This document shows positions 1-8,788 of a stretch of DNA of 64,000 nt, one piece after another. Below the pieces are notes generated by a model. That model saw nothing but the letters and a program-made list of their open reading frames with translations, was not told the origin of the DNA and ran no database searches. The translations under genes and the position numbers were made by a program. Source of the stretch: Bacillota bacterium (GTDB lineage Bacteria; Bacillota; Clostridia; Lachnospirales; Lachnospiraceae); the NCBI GenBank assembly GCA_023435895.1, contig JAEZLH010000028.1:124001-188000 (forward strand). Reading direction: 5' to 3'. Numbering within the stretch: the first letter of the stretch is position 1; every line of letters begins with the position of its first letter.

Positions 1-226
1 CTCCGTATAGGTTAAATCCCGATGTCAAGTAACGTATTATCATATAAGCAGACATTCCGAAAAAGCATATAAACTCAACGGCATACTGCTCAAATGATGC
101 GTTCAGTAGAAACTGCTGTACTAGTATTGACCCTAGGAGTATAATCATTAAAATTCCGTATGCATCGCTGTTTATCTTACGACGTTGTGCTACAATTCTT
201 TCGTCTTGCAAATCTTGATTTTTCAT
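1..226 (-). CDS. DUF6773-like membrane protein, partial (3' end outside window)
   Basis: The first 75 residues are visible. They begin MKNQDLQDERIVAQRRKIN and continue into two hydrophobic stretches (about residues 24-40 and 48-65). The DER-VAQRRKIN start followed by membrane helices resembles DUF6773 proteins, which commonly follow a small XRE regulator in Firmicutes; this family call is from memory. The start codon overlaps the stop of the upstream regulator (ATGA), and a GGAGG site lies 8 bases before it, so the two are translationally coupled. The function of the family is unknown. The gene runs off the left edge. Confidence 0.7.
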   Translation of the reverse strand, partial: MKNQDLQDERIVAQRRKINSDAYGILMIILLGSILVQQFLLNASFEQYAVEFICFFGMSAYMIIRYLTSGFNLYG

Positions 227-423
227 TTTGATTCCTCCCAAAATAAATCATTTAATGTTTTGCCTAATTCTTTACAAATAGCTATACAAAGGTTTAGCGT
301 GGGGTTATAATCCCCTGATTCGATCAGCCCAATCGTTTGTCGTGTAACACCTACGGCTTTTGCCAAGTCCTCTTGTTTCATGTCAAGTTCCATTCGGGCG
401 ATTTTCATCCTCTTGTTTTTCAT
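223..423 (-). CDS. small XRE-family HTH regulator (YgzD-like)
   Basis: This 66-residue protein is almost entirely a lambda-repressor-type helix-turn-helix: KIARMELDMKQEDLAKAVGV followed by TRQTIGLIESGDYNPTLNLC. The ending ICKELGKTLNDLFWEE is typical of YgzD/YozG-type stand-alone regulators that pair with a membrane protein. A strong AGGGGG site precedes the start. It overlaps the downstream DUF6773 gene by four bases, so the pair is one operon, probably self-regulated. The signal is not known. Confidence 0.9.
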   Translation of the reverse strand: MKNKRMKIARMELDMKQEDLAKAVGVTRQTIGLIESGDYNPTLNLCIAICKELGKTLNDLFWEESK

Positions 424-560
424 GGAATTCCCCCTTTCATGGCTTAGTATACATTATACATTACAAAATGTCTAGTATATATTGCATTTATCCGAAAAAA
501 ATATTTAATCAAGTATAGATCAAGTATAGCCCTAACCGTATAGCGCTATCTTACATGTAG

Positions 561-720
561 CACGAAATGCCACTTTGTATAGTTAGATGCAATCTTTATA
601 ACTAAAATTGAATATTTATAAACGAAACGTAACTTTTGTAATCCAAATGCATGGTTTGTAATCAAGATGCATGTTTTTATAAATGAAAAGCCATCTTTGT
701 AACCCAAATGCAGTTTGATA
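561..720. repeat. degenerate 20-bp tandem repeat array (about 8 units)
   Basis: Written in rows of 20 bases from 561, eight successive rows share the pattern aannAAATGCAtnnTTTgTA; the clearest are at 641-660 (atccaaatgcatggtttgta) and 661-680. The phase drifts by only about one base over 160 bp. It lies between the XRE promoter region and the terminator of the YesN-type gene. No ORF is present. It could be a multi-site operator or a non-coding satellite-like remnant. Confidence 0.6.
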
Positions 721-741
721 TTTAAATTTTCTATTGTTAAC

Positions 742-787
742 GGAAAGAAAGGTGATTGCCATTATGACAATCACCTTTCTTCTTTCC
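742..787. terminator. strong hairpin terminator after the YesN-like gene
   Basis: AGAAAGGTGATTG (746-758) pairs perfectly with CAATCACCTTTCT (768-780) around a 9-base loop, flanked by A-rich and T-rich tracts, so it could work in both directions. It lies 8 bases past the stop of the response regulator. Confidence 0.85.
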
Positions 788-794
788 ATATAAT

Positions 795-1532
795 CTATCG
801 CAGGATATGTGAACTAACATATTCCGAATAACTGATGCCCGTATACTTTTTGAAACAACGTCCAAAATAGTTCGGGTCAGGGATACCAACATCAATGGCA
901 GTACAGAACATCTTCTTGCCTATTCCGGCAAACTCTATGGCTCGTTCCATCCGGCACTTGATTAGGAATTCAACAAAGCTCTTTCCTGTGTCTTGCTTAA
1001 ATTTCCGACTGAGATAGCACGCGTTAAACCCAAAATGCTGTGCAACAGAGGTTAGATTGATGCTGGAATCGGTAAAATTATCACGTAAATACTGGGTGAT
1101 TAACTCAATCGCTGAGAGAGGAATTTCCTGTCCAATCTCAGGTGTATGAATCTTGTGTTCATCCAAATTTTCTTTTATTTTGGTTAGCACCTCAACCACT
1201 TCTTGCCGAACAATCGGTTTGAGCATATACTCTACCACCGGCAGACGAACACACTGACGTGCATACTCAAATTCATCAAAGCCTGTAAAGATGATAATAA
1301 CCAAATCTTTATACCGCTCCGATGCAACCTGGGTAAATTCTATCCCATTCATAAACGGCATACAAATGTCCACAAATACAATGTCGGGTCGCAGGTCATC
1401 AATGATGTTAATCGCTTCTATACCACTCTCCGCCTCGCCCACCAATTCCATATCGAGCGATTGCCAGTCAATGGATGCCTGTAGTAGCCTACGAGCAGAC
1501 ATCTCATCGTCAATGATCATAACTCGGTACAT
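795..1532 (-). CDS. YesN-type response regulator (REC + AraC HTH)
   Basis: A 245-residue regulator. Residues 1-120 are a CheY-like receiver with acidic pocket DDE (8-10), phosphoacceptor Asp55 in FVDICMP, Thr83 and Lys105. Residues about 140-245 are an AraC/XylS double helix-turn-helix ending PNYFGRCFKKYTGISYSEY. It overlaps the upstream kinase gene by 16 bases, so the pair is co-translated. YesN-type regulators usually activate a neighbouring sugar ABC transporter, here the three genes at 3406-6642. Start supported by GGGGGAG 5 bases upstream. Confidence 0.93.
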   Translation of the reverse strand: MYRVMIIDDEMSARRLLQASIDWQSLDMELVGEAESGIEAINIIDDLRPDIVFVDICMPFMNGIEFTQVASERYKDLVIIIFTGFDEFEYARQCVRLPVVEYMLKPIVRQEVVEVLTKIKENLDEHKIHTPEIGQEIPLSAIELITQYLRDNFTDSSINLTSVAQHFGFNACYLSRKFKQDTGKSFVEFLIKCRMERAIEFAGIGKKMFCTAIDVGIPDPNYFGRCFKKYTGISYSEYVSSHILR

Positions 1533-3283
1533 GATTCTCCCCCCTCTGTTACCGTCTCCCTCATCTTGGGAATGTTAATCTCGACTTCTGTATATTCGCC
1601 AGGCTCACTGCGTATTTGTACAATATTATCACAGTCATAGTAATAGCGTATTCGATTAATGGTGCCCCGTAGGCCAAAACCTGATAGTATTCCTGCGTCC
1701 TCCTCCTTTGCTTCCAGTACATTCTTTATCTGATCCTCACTCATACCAACACCTGAATCGTACACTATGATTCGCAAACAATCCACTTCCATCCGAGTTG
1801 TAATGCGAATAACACACTTTTCCCCCTTGAGACGCACTCCATGGTAGATGCTGTTTTCAACCAGAGGCTGAAGGATCAGTTTCGGTATCATATAATCCAG
1901 TGTGTTATCGTCAAGAATATATTCGTCTTCAAATATATCTCCATACCGCATTTTTTGCAGGGTGAGATAATCTTTCGTAATACGCACCTCACGCTTTAGT
2001 TGAATCTCGCGATCCCCTTTGCTTAGAAAATTGCGGTAAAAGCTACCCAAAATCTCCAGAGCATTATGCGCATTGCTTGCATTCTCCTGCATCGCCATAT
2101 AGCTAATCGTCTCCAGGGAATTATATAGAAAATGAGGCTTTATCTGTTCTTGGAGCACGCGCATCTCGGCTCTTTGCACGTGCTTTTCATTCTCCAGCAG
2201 ACGATTGAACAGCTCATTAAGGTACTCTATCATGCTATTGTAGCTTTCCGCCAATCTGCCAACTTCATTGTTTGGCATTTCTGTATCAATCTTCATTAGC
2301 CAACCAGATGATTTCGTGCGTGTCATTGCTTCACTGAGATTTCTGATCGGCCGGGCAATATTAACGGTAATAAACCAGGCACAAACAGCAATGGATAGAA
2401 TAAAAGCTGCCAGGGTTAATAACAGCGCATAGATTGTATCACGAGGCAATGCCTTTGCACCCTTACCGCTGGCACATAAAACCACCAGTGGCTCTATTGC
2501 CTGTTTACCAGTCAGAGTCTTTCTCTCACCACCTGTGCGAATATTTTTATATATCATGTTTTCACTATAGTAATCACAGTCATATAATGCGCCGATTTCT
2601 TCATTCCCACCGAGCAGTGTACCTTCCTTATCAAGGATACATATTCCACCAGTATTTTGCAGTGCAAGGGTATCATCAAATACATTGCTTGTAATGTTCA
2701 TGATAAGAATACCCACCAGCTTTTGCGAATTAATATCATAAATTGCTCGCGACATAGTAAGTAGCGGCTTCCCGCTGTTTTTTCTAATCATGCCGTTGCC
2801 ATTAATTGAAATAATACTGGCTCCCCGAGCTTTCAATATATTAAAACGCTCTGCATTCTTTATATCAATTATATATTCGCCATGTTTTGTACTTACATAC
2901 TGCTCATCATTGCGAAAGATATATACCGAATCAATATAGCTATACAAGCTTTGAATTTCATAGATCCCACTTCGTGCTTCATAAATTATATCATTATCTA
3001 TTTTCTTTGCATTGAGATATCTCGTTACTTTGGGATTAATCATAATCAGACGGGTTAAATAATTATAATTCACCAAGCTCGCTTTCACGGAGGATACCAC
3101 ATTGTTAACCGCGGTTTCCGATGTTCTCTTTTTGAAATCATCTTCCGTTTTCTTACTGATCATTGAGGTTGTTTTCATAAACATCGTACAAAAAAACAAC
3201 AACAGAATAGCAAATATCAACAGGGTCGTTTGTTGCAACGACATCCTAAAATCGCGTTTTAATCTATTGCCGCAATGCCTCAT
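1517..3283 (-). CDS. YesM-type sensor histidine kinase
   Basis: A 588-residue membrane kinase: transmembrane helix about 18-36, an extracytoplasmic Cache-like sensor (about 40-283), second helix about 284-306, HAMP linker 307-362, then the His_kinase/HATPase module of the LytS/YesM family. The phosphorylated histidine is His384 in QIKPHFLYNSLE, and the ATP site shows LQPLVENSIYHG and the DSGVGM box. It is the partner of the AraC-type regulator it overlaps. The ligand is probably a sugar bound outside the cell, perhaps delivered by the neighbouring binding protein; that is inference. Confidence 0.93.
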   Translation of the reverse strand: MRHCGNRLKRDFRMSLQQTTLLIFAILLLFFCTMFMKTTSMISKKTEDDFKKRTSETAVNNVVSSVKASLVNYNYLTRLIMINPKVTRYLNAKKIDNDIIYEARSGIYEIQSLYSYIDSVYIFRNDEQYVSTKHGEYIIDIKNAERFNILKARGASIISINGNGMIRKNSGKPLLTMSRAIYDINSQKLVGILIMNITSNVFDDTLALQNTGGICILDKEGTLLGGNEEIGALYDCDYYSENMIYKNIRTGGERKTLTGKQAIEPLVVLCASGKGAKALPRDTIYALLLTLAAFILSIAVCAWFITVNIARPIRNLSEAMTRTKSSGWLMKIDTEMPNNEVGRLAESYNSMIEYLNELFNRLLENEKHVQRAEMRVLQEQIKPHFLYNSLETISYMAMQENASNAHNALEILGSFYRNFLSKGDREIQLKREVRITKDYLTLQKMRYGDIFEDEYILDDNTLDYMIPKLILQPLVENSIYHGVRLKGEKCVIRITTRMEVDCLRIIVYDSGVGMSEDQIKNVLEAKEEDAGILSGFGLRGTINRIRYYYDCDNIVQIRSEPGEYTEVEINIPKMRETVTEGGESCTEL

Positions 3284-3405
3284 ATCTACACCCCAGTATT
3301 TTTATTTGATGTATAATTACCAATACTATCCATAAATTATCGTAACATATCTGATCCTTATTTTCAACAAAACCCTTCCAGAAATAGGTTAATATCACTT
3401 TATCA

Positions 3406-4302
3406 TTAGCCCTTGATTGCTCCCGCAATAAAGCTCTTTTGTATCTTCTTACTAAAGAACAAATAAAATAAAAGTGCTGGAAAGGTTGCTAATACCAACG
3501 CCGCACCAACTGGTCCCCAATCCGTCATATACTGTCCGGAAAGTGCCTGCACACCAACAGGCAGTGTCTTATGGGCGGAATCACTAATAAAGATATTAGC
3601 AAACATCAACTCGTTCCAACACTGAAGGAATGTGTAAATTGACACTGTAGCCACCGCCGGTTTCATCAGAGGAACGATAATTCGAAAGAAAATTCCCCAA
3701 GTCCCACAACCGTCGATACAAGCTGCTTCATCAAGATCTAGGGGCAACTCCTGCATGAAGCCTGTGCAGACCAGAATCCCCATGGCCAAAGAAAAAGCCG
3801 CATAGGGAACGATAAGTGCTAAATAAGTATTGAGCAAATGCAACCTTGATAGAGTAACATAGATAGGCACAATGGATGCGTGAATTGGTATTGTTAAGCC
3901 AAGCATAAAGAATTGGTTCATTCTCTTCCTCCCCTTCCAGATAAACCTAGTAAGAGCGAAGGTTGCCATAAGTGAAACGAGCATAACGATCCCAATGGTC
4001 ACAACGGCTACAATGACACTGTTAGAAAAATATTTTCCGATATTGCCTACGCTTAATGCTCTTTTATAATTTGACCACATCCATACATGGGGAAGGCCGG
4101 CAACATTTTGACCAAATATTTCAGCGTTAGTCTTAAATGAGAAGGTGAACATCCAGTAAACTGGGAACAGGTTAATGATCGCCCAAGTAACTAATAGTAT
4201 ATAGATCCAAACCTCTTTGACCTTATTGCCATTCTTAAGGAAGGACTCACCCATGGGTCTAGATTTCTTATTACGACTTCGAAATATATTACCAAGCTTC
4301 AT
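3406..4302 (-). CDS. carbohydrate ABC transporter permease (MalG/AraQ type)
   Basis: A 298-residue inner-membrane permease with six predicted helices. The EAA loop reads DLDEAACIDGCGTWGIFFRI, which docks the shared ATPase (MsmX type, not encoded here). I chose the ATG at 4302 because AGGAGG lies 9 bases upstream; a longer in-frame start at 4335 would overlap the previous gene by 29 bases. It is the third gene of a binding protein-permease-permease operon. The C-terminal KSFIAGAIKG is the usual ending of this subfamily. Substrate not determined from sequence. Confidence 0.92.
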   Translation of the reverse strand: MKLGNIFRSRNKKSRPMGESFLKNGNKVKEVWIYILLVTWAIINLFPVYWMFTFSFKTNAEIFGQNVAGLPHVWMWSNYKRALSVGNIGKYFSNSVIVAVVTIGIVMLVSLMATFALTRFIWKGRKRMNQFFMLGLTIPIHASIVPIYVTLSRLHLLNTYLALIVPYAAFSLAMGILVCTGFMQELPLDLDEAACIDGCGTWGIFFRIIVPLMKPAVATVSIYTFLQCWNELMFANIFISDSAHKTLPVGVQALSGQYMTDWGPVGAALVLATFPALLFYLFFSKKIQKSFIAGAIKG

Positions 4303-4306
4303 GTTG

Positions 4307-5188
4307 TTAATCCTCCTTATTCCTGAATATGGCACTAATAATCAAAGCGAACGTAAAGCACAAAATGATGAGAAGAAAAGCAATCGTACTTCCCATACCA
4401 TACCGATTACGCAAGAACAGCATACTGATCATCAGTGTACTTGGCACCTCTGTTGAATGCAGTGGTGCACCATTGGTTAAAACATAAATTAAGTCAAAGG
4501 CCTTAAGAGAGCCTGTAACAGCAAAGATTGTGCTTATCTTCAAAATCGGCTTGATATAAGGTAATATAATATAACGGTTGATCTGCCCCTCTCTTGCTCC
4601 ATCAATCATTGCCGCCTCGCAATACTCGGTAGGAACGCTCTTAATTCCTGCGTACATGAGTAGCATATGATATCCCACATACTGCCATATAATAGGTACG
4701 AAAACCGCTCCCAGTGCGGTAGTTGTTTTTCCAAGCCAAATCTGTGCCAAACTATCCAGACCAAGGGATCTAAGCGCTACATTAAGTATGCCATAGGAGG
4801 GGTTGTAAATCTTTAACCATAACTGTCCGATTACCACAGTTGAAATAAGAACAGGCATAAAATAGATAGAAAGAAAAGATCGTTCCCCCTTTCTCCCCCT
4901 AGCTAGAAGAAGTGCAAGACCCAGTGCAAGAGGCAACTGAACTACAACCGAAAGCAAAGCTAAAAGCATTGAATTGCCCATTGCTTTCATAAAGCCGATT
5001 GAATTACTGGTAAACAGTTCCTTATAATTTTCTAATCCAATGAAATTCTTCTTTCCAAAGCCGTTCCAATCAAACAAACTGTAATAGCCCGACACAAAGA
5101 TCGGAGAAACAAGAATGACAAGAAAAAGAAGCAGCGCAGGAAGAAGAAACAAAAAAATTGTTAGTTTATTGCTATATAGTTTTCTCAT
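4307..5188 (-). CDS. carbohydrate ABC transporter permease (MalF/UgpA type)
   Basis: A 293-residue six-helix permease. The N-terminal helix (about 10-32) is followed by the typical GYYSLFDWNGFGKKNFIGLENY segment, and the EAA loop is EYCEAAMIDGAREGQINRYI. It ends 4 bases before the next permease start, so the two are coupled. An AGAAGGGA ribosome site lies upstream. It forms the heterodimeric channel with the next gene product for uptake of a mono- or oligosaccharide. Confidence 0.92.
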   Translation of the reverse strand: MRKLYSNKLTIFLFLLPALLLFLVILVSPIFVSGYYSLFDWNGFGKKNFIGLENYKELFTSNSIGFMKAMGNSMLLALLSVVVQLPLALGLALLLARGRKGERSFLSIYFMPVLISTVVIGQLWLKIYNPSYGILNVALRSLGLDSLAQIWLGKTTTALGAVFVPIIWQYVGYHMLLMYAGIKSVPTEYCEAAMIDGAREGQINRYIILPYIKPILKISTIFAVTGSLKAFDLIYVLTNGAPLHSTEVPSTLMISMLFLRNRYGMGSTIAFLLIILCFTFALIISAIFRNKED

Positions 5189-5210
5189 CTTGATCCCTTC
5201 TCTATTAGAT

Positions 5211-5261
5211 AAAGCGGTTCCTAGATGACTCTAATCCAGACAATCTTCTAAGAACCGCTTT
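5211..5261. terminator. intercistronic stem-loop between binding-protein and permease genes
   Basis: AAAGCGGTTC (5211-5220) pairs with GAACCGCTTT (5252-5261), and the stem can extend with one mismatch. It sits in the 143-bp gap after the binding-protein gene. Such hairpins usually give partial termination or protect the upstream mRNA, keeping the binding protein in excess over the permeases. Confidence 0.65.
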
Positions 5262-5331
5262 CTTAATCAAATCAGAACCAAACCATTTTATGGCTCTCAT
5301 TCATGTTTAGTAAATATCATTGTAACCAAAA

Positions 5332-6642
5332 TTACTTCACGTCTTTTGCAAGACCTTCAACAAACTTCTTACCATCAATTGTGGAAGAATAAATCTGACC
5401 CACATAGTCAAGATAAATGTTTGCAGTGTCCGCAGACATTGCAGTGTCGCCGAACAGAACCATCTGGCTTGACTTACCAACAATGTCAGCAACCGATTTT
5501 GTCAAAGAGTTGAGGGAGGATGTATCATAATTAGGTGTCCATGCCGGAAGTCCATTGCCATCCAGGTATCCATAATGACAAATACCTTTCGCTATTTCAA
5601 ATGCGCTCTCTGCAGCTACTTTTGCATTCTTTGAACTAGCTGCAACAGCCAGAGTATCAGCCGGTCCACCTATGAGCTCGCCAAGCTTAGACTTTGAATT
5701 ATCAATAACCGGGAATTCCGCAACCTGAATCTTATCGGATAGACCAGCCTTATCAAAATCTGCACAGTTCCAAGTACCATTCACATAGAACGCATACTTT
5801 CCTGCTATGAAGTTTGCTTTCACTTCGTCATTTGAAAGTGCGATTCCTTCCGGATCAAAATATTTCTTATTAATCATCTCTTGGAAGGTTCCAACTGCCT
5901 TGGCAACATCATCATTTTTCCAGGTAGCTTTGCCAGAAAAAATGTCATTCAGCGCAGCAGCACCCGCTGTCTTCTCAATTATTGATTCAAGATACTCGGT
6001 AACACACCAGGTTTCTTTACCGGAGCAACCAAAAGGAATAATTCCTTTTGCAACAAGCTTATCACAGCAAGCAATCAAATCTTCATAGGTAGCAGGAACT
6101 TTATCATATCCAACTTGTTTTAGAAGCTCCATGTTGGAGAACATACCAACAATATTCATATTCGTCGGTACACCATAATACTTGCCATCAAACTTCACGT
6201 TGCTCATCATAACTTCCGGCAATTCAGAAGCATACTTCGCATATACATCATCTACACTATAAACACGTCCGGCATTTACAAACTCCCCAAGGAAGGCACA
6301 TCCCCAGGTAAAGAAGATATCCGGCATTTCATTTGCAGCAACAGCAGCCTTAATCTTTGTTTTGTATTCCTGGTTTTGGGTGGCTTCCCAAGTTAAATTA
6401 ATCTCTGGATGCGCTTTCTTAAAATCCTCGATGGAAGCTTCATAAGCATGTCGATTAGAATCGCTCTCTGTAGCGATACACCACATGGTGAGGTCGATTG
6501 GCTTAGTTGCATTAGCAGTAGGTTTCCCTCCTGCCGTAGGTGTTCCTTTCGTAGTGGTATCTTCCGTGCCAGACTTTCCACAACCAACAAGAGATACAAC
6601 AAGGAACACCATAACCAGCAGTAATACAGTTACTTTTTTCAT
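5332..6642 (-). CDS. sugar ABC transporter substrate-binding lipoprotein (family 1)
   Basis: A 436-residue extracellular binding protein. A signal peptide ends in the lipobox LVSLVGC, with Cys21 as the lipidated residue, followed by a Thr/Gly/Lys linker and the family 1 solute-binding fold beginning DLTMWCIATESDSNRHAYEA. Start codon supported by AAGGAGG 8 bases upstream. First gene of the transporter operon, followed by an intercistronic hairpin. It delivers a sugar to the two permeases; the specificity cannot be read from the sequence. The adjacent YesM/YesN system is the likely regulator. Confidence 0.93.
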   Translation of the reverse strand: MKKVTVLLLVMVFLVVSLVGCGKSGTEDTTTKGTPTAGGKPTANATKPIDLTMWCIATESDSNRHAYEASIEDFKKAHPEINLTWEATQNQEYKTKIKAAVAANEMPDIFFTWGCAFLGEFVNAGRVYSVDDVYAKYASELPEVMMSNVKFDGKYYGVPTNMNIVGMFSNMELLKQVGYDKVPATYEDLIACCDKLVAKGIIPFGCSGKETWCVTEYLESIIEKTAGAAALNDIFSGKATWKNDDVAKAVGTFQEMINKKYFDPEGIALSNDEVKANFIAGKYAFYVNGTWNCADFDKAGLSDKIQVAEFPVIDNSKSKLGELIGGPADTLAVAASSKNAKVAAESAFEIAKGICHYGYLDGNGLPAWTPNYDTSSLNSLTKSVADIVGKSSQMVLFGDTAMSADTANIYLDYVGQIYSSTIDGKKFVEGLAKDVK

Positions 6643-6820
6643 AATTCTCCTCCTTATTAATTATTATTTTAGTTCATTGCAAAACTCGATTACTTAATTA
6701 GTGTATTATTTCGCAATTACCTAAATTATTTATGTCAATGTGACATCTTAGACTTCCATGCAGCATCCGGCTGGCTTTGTACCGTATGTTGGTAGGGTCT
6801 AAATCACATTTCCATCCTCA

Positions 6821-7405
6821 TTACTTGGTGCTAACTCTTACCATTTGCCACGGATATTCAACGGACAACTGATTTCCTGATATCCGAAAATAACACACGG
6901 TATCCTCAAACTGATCTTTATAAACAAGCTTAAAGGTAGAATTCTTGTCATCTACTGTATAGTTCCCGGGAAAATAGCCGTCCTCCAGAAATGTGCCTGT
7001 CTCAGTGAAGGTATAGGACCAGTTTTTATCTGCGCAGACCCATTTGCCTACCAGGCTGGTTGGCTCACCTTTATCAGAAAAGGTATATGTATTGTTGCTA
7101 TATAGATACATCCCTTTGTCATCAAGTTTATAACGAAGCTGTTTTGTCCCACCTTCTTTATCCTTTAACTTAATGAACTGACTATCATATTCAAAGGTAT
7201 ATTCTTTGCCTTCATACTTTGCGGTATTATCTTTTTGAAATACTGCGACTGCTTTATCCTTATCGTGTATATATGCCCAGCTTCCACATATCCCCTGAGC
7301 TTCCTTTGAACTAGCGAAGGTATTCTTATCATGACCACATGCTGTCATGAACAAAAGCATAAACAGAATCATAAAACAAATTGAAATTTTTTTTATTTTT
7401 TTCAT
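6821..7405 (-). CDS. small lipoprotein, lipocalin-like repeats
   Basis: A 194-residue predicted lipoprotein. The signal peptide MKKIKKISICFMILFMLLFM is followed by the lipobox TACG. The mature part has two similar beta-rich halves, each with a GSW/GKW start (CGSWAYIHDKDKAVAVF and VGKWVCADKNWSYTFTE), resembling lipocalin-like or DUF5640-type domains. The ATG at 7405 was chosen because AGAGG lies 7 bases before it; an upstream in-frame ATG at 7453 has no ribosome site. Monocistronic. Function unknown. A decayed copy of its 5' end lies at 8641-8708. Confidence 0.75.
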   Translation of the reverse strand: MKKIKKISICFMILFMLLFMTACGHDKNTFASSKEAQGICGSWAYIHDKDKAVAVFQKDNTAKYEGKEYTFEYDSQFIKLKDKEGGTKQLRYKLDDKGMYLYSNNTYTFSDKGEPTSLVGKWVCADKNWSYTFTETGTFLEDGYFPGNYTVDDKNSTFKLVYKDQFEDTVCYFRISGNQLSVEYPWQMVRVSTK

Positions 7406-7691
7406 ATATTTACCTCTTTCTGTTTTCATTATATAATTAACCAACTGGAACATAAAGGTAATATCTTTACATGTATAAGCATTGTTTTTACCTATTTGGT
7501 ATAATTTTTATTGTTTTTTGTGGATATGGTTGTTGATAATATACAATGAAATCATACACAAATATGAAAAAGATGTATATTCCCTTAAAAGCATATAAAC
7601 GCCTTACTTTGTTGGTATAATTACACTAATTAATCTTAGCTAGACTATGGAAAGTAGTTTATATGAAAACAGAATAGATGAATAACAATAT
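7406..7691. other. intergenic region upstream of lipoprotein gene
   Basis: This AT-rich stretch presumably holds the lipoprotein promoter. I see no ORF with a ribosome site and no convincing consensus promoter. Together with the following repeat and hairpin it makes a gene-free interval of about 500 bp. Confidence 0.4.
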
Positions 7692-7743
7692 AAAATAAAA
7701 CAACCGGCAAGAGATTCAATAATCTGAACCTCTAAACCGGTTG
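7692..7743 (-). terminator. intrinsic terminator, copy 1 of a duplicated hairpin
   Basis: Read on the minus strand, CAACCGG (7743-7737) pairs with CCGGTTG (7707-7701); an inner stem of about 9 pairs forms between the arms, and a TTTTATTTT tail follows. It lies downstream of the toxin-antitoxin operon. The same structure occurs at 8737-8788. Confidence 0.75.
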
Positions 7744-7766
7744 CATTTATTATAATGATATTATAG
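7694..7766. repeat. 73-bp dispersed repeat, copy 1
   Basis: Nearly identical (about five mismatches) to 8739-8811. The repeat contains the terminator hairpin and the flanking sequence gcatttattataa. In both places a lipoprotein 5' end, intact or decayed, lies on the same side, so the pair reflects a segmental duplication. Confidence 0.85.
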
Positions 7767-7881
7767 CCGTTACTGTAAAATCATCTAATATATAAATACC
7801 CTCTACTTTTCATATTCCTGAGGTATTAATATTGATTCTCCCTATGATACAGAAAAAATGCTTGTTTATATTATCACTAAA

Positions 7882-7914
7882 ATTAAGAAGCAGTCACAAG
7901 GGCTGCTTCTTAAT
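7882..7914. terminator. terminator of the toxin-antitoxin operon
   Basis: ATTAAGAAGCAG (7882-7893) pairs perfectly with CTGCTTCTTAAT (7903-7914) around a 9-base loop, seven bases after the toxin stop codon. Confidence 0.75.
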
Positions 7915-7920
7915 CATTTC

Positions 7921-8268
7921 TTATTCATTTTCTTTCCAATACTCATCCTCCTCTTCGGTATTAATACCAAATAATTGCATCATATAATCCTGCCGTTCAT
8001 TTAGTATTCGTACCACTCGTATCTTATCAAATCCCAAACGATAAAATACATAATTTTTCTCAGTGAATAAGTATCTATAATCGGTTGGCACTTCAATGAC
8101 CTTAGCTAAATTTACTCCAGCCTTTGGATTTTCTTCTAATACTCTAATTTCTGTCATAATTTTCTTCAGTATTCTCTTAGATATCTTTTCATCCCAGTAT
8201 GTGGTGATATAATGCCTAATCTCCTGAAGATCCTCCAGTGCTAATGGCGAAAATTCCACTTTGGGCAT
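7921..8268 (-). CDS. RelE/ParE-family toxin
   Basis: A 115-residue toxin of the RelE/ParE superfamily. The ending KIRVVRILNERQDYMMQLFG is the family signature, and the N-terminus has the usual FSPLALEDLQEIRHYI helix. An AGGA site lies within the end of the antitoxin gene, and only one base separates the two genes, so they are translationally coupled. Members either cleave mRNA at the ribosome or poison DNA gyrase; the sequence does not decide which. The C-terminal TEEEDEYWKENE is an acidic extension. Confidence 0.92.
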   Translation of the reverse strand: MPKVEFSPLALEDLQEIRHYITTYWDEKISKRILKKIMTEIRVLEENPKAGVNLAKVIEVPTDYRYLFTEKNYVFYRLGFDKIRVVRILNERQDYMMQLFGINTEEEDEYWKENE

Positions 8269-8269
8269 A

Positions 8270-8515
8270 TTATATTCCTAATGTAGCTTCAGCCTCATCA
8301 GCAGATAGCCACCCTTTCTCTCTTGCAGATTTCTCTCCCTCTTCAAGTTGAGCCAGTAATCGGATTGTAGATTTCAGTCTATCTAACTCATTAATTTTAA
8401 TGATAGCATATTCACCTCTACCATTTCTGGTTAAGTAAACCGGATTGTCTTCTGTTACCTCTTTTAATACCTCTGTATAATTTCTTAAATCAGATATTGG
8501 TTTTATGTTTGGCAT
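8270..8515 (-). CDS. Phd/YefM-family antitoxin
   Basis: An 81-residue antitoxin. The N-terminal DNA-binding fold has the Phd/YefM pattern: IKPISDLRNYTEVLKEV followed by NPVYLTRNGRGEYAIIKINE. The acidic C-terminus (LEEGEKSAREKGWLSADEAE) would wrap the toxin. AAGGAG precedes the start. First gene of the pair; it probably represses its own promoter together with the toxin. Confidence 0.93.
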   Translation of the reverse strand: MPNIKPISDLRNYTEVLKEVTEDNPVYLTRNGRGEYAIIKINELDRLKSTIRLLAQLEEGEKSAREKGWLSADEAEATLGI

Positions 8516-8640
8516 ATTATTATCATCTCCTTATACTAACATTATAAACAATACTCAACAATATATCAACGCAAATTAACATGTTAATTTGCAGCTAACA
8601 TAAGCCATACATTTTGTCAAATGTTGTATCTGCATATCAT

Positions 8641-8708
8641 ATCATGACCACATTCTGACATGAACAAAAGCTTAAACAGTATTATAAAGCAAATTGGGAA
8701 TTTTTTAT
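8641..8708 (-). pseudogene. decayed copy of the lipoprotein signal-peptide region
   Basis: About 68 bp match the 5' coding region of the lipoprotein gene (7328-7397) at close to 90 percent. One frame still reads FIILFKLLFMSECGHD, against FMILFMLLFMTACGHD in the intact gene, but the lipobox Ala is Glu, the start is lost and stops follow shortly. It is a remnant of a duplication that also copied the neighbouring hairpin. Confidence 0.7.
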
Positions 8709-8736
8709 TAAGGTTGGATGGATTCATGCCTATACA

Positions 8737-8788
8737 GAAATAAAACAACCGGCGAGGGATTCAATAATCTGAACCTCTATACCGGTTG
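8737..8788 (-). terminator. intrinsic terminator after the PASTA gene, copy 2
   Basis: The minus-strand arms CAACCGG and CCGGTTG flank an inner stem and are followed by a TTTTATTTC tail. It lies 58 bases downstream of the PASTA gene stop and would end the ABC-PASTA transcript. Confidence 0.75.

Noticed and set aside
561..720. CRISPR array
   Set aside because: The repeats are degenerate and directly adjacent, without unique spacers or cas genes.
6660..6800. Promoter of the first sugar transporter operon
   Set aside because: TTGACA is present on the minus strand, but no -10 at proper spacing; too weak to report as a feature.
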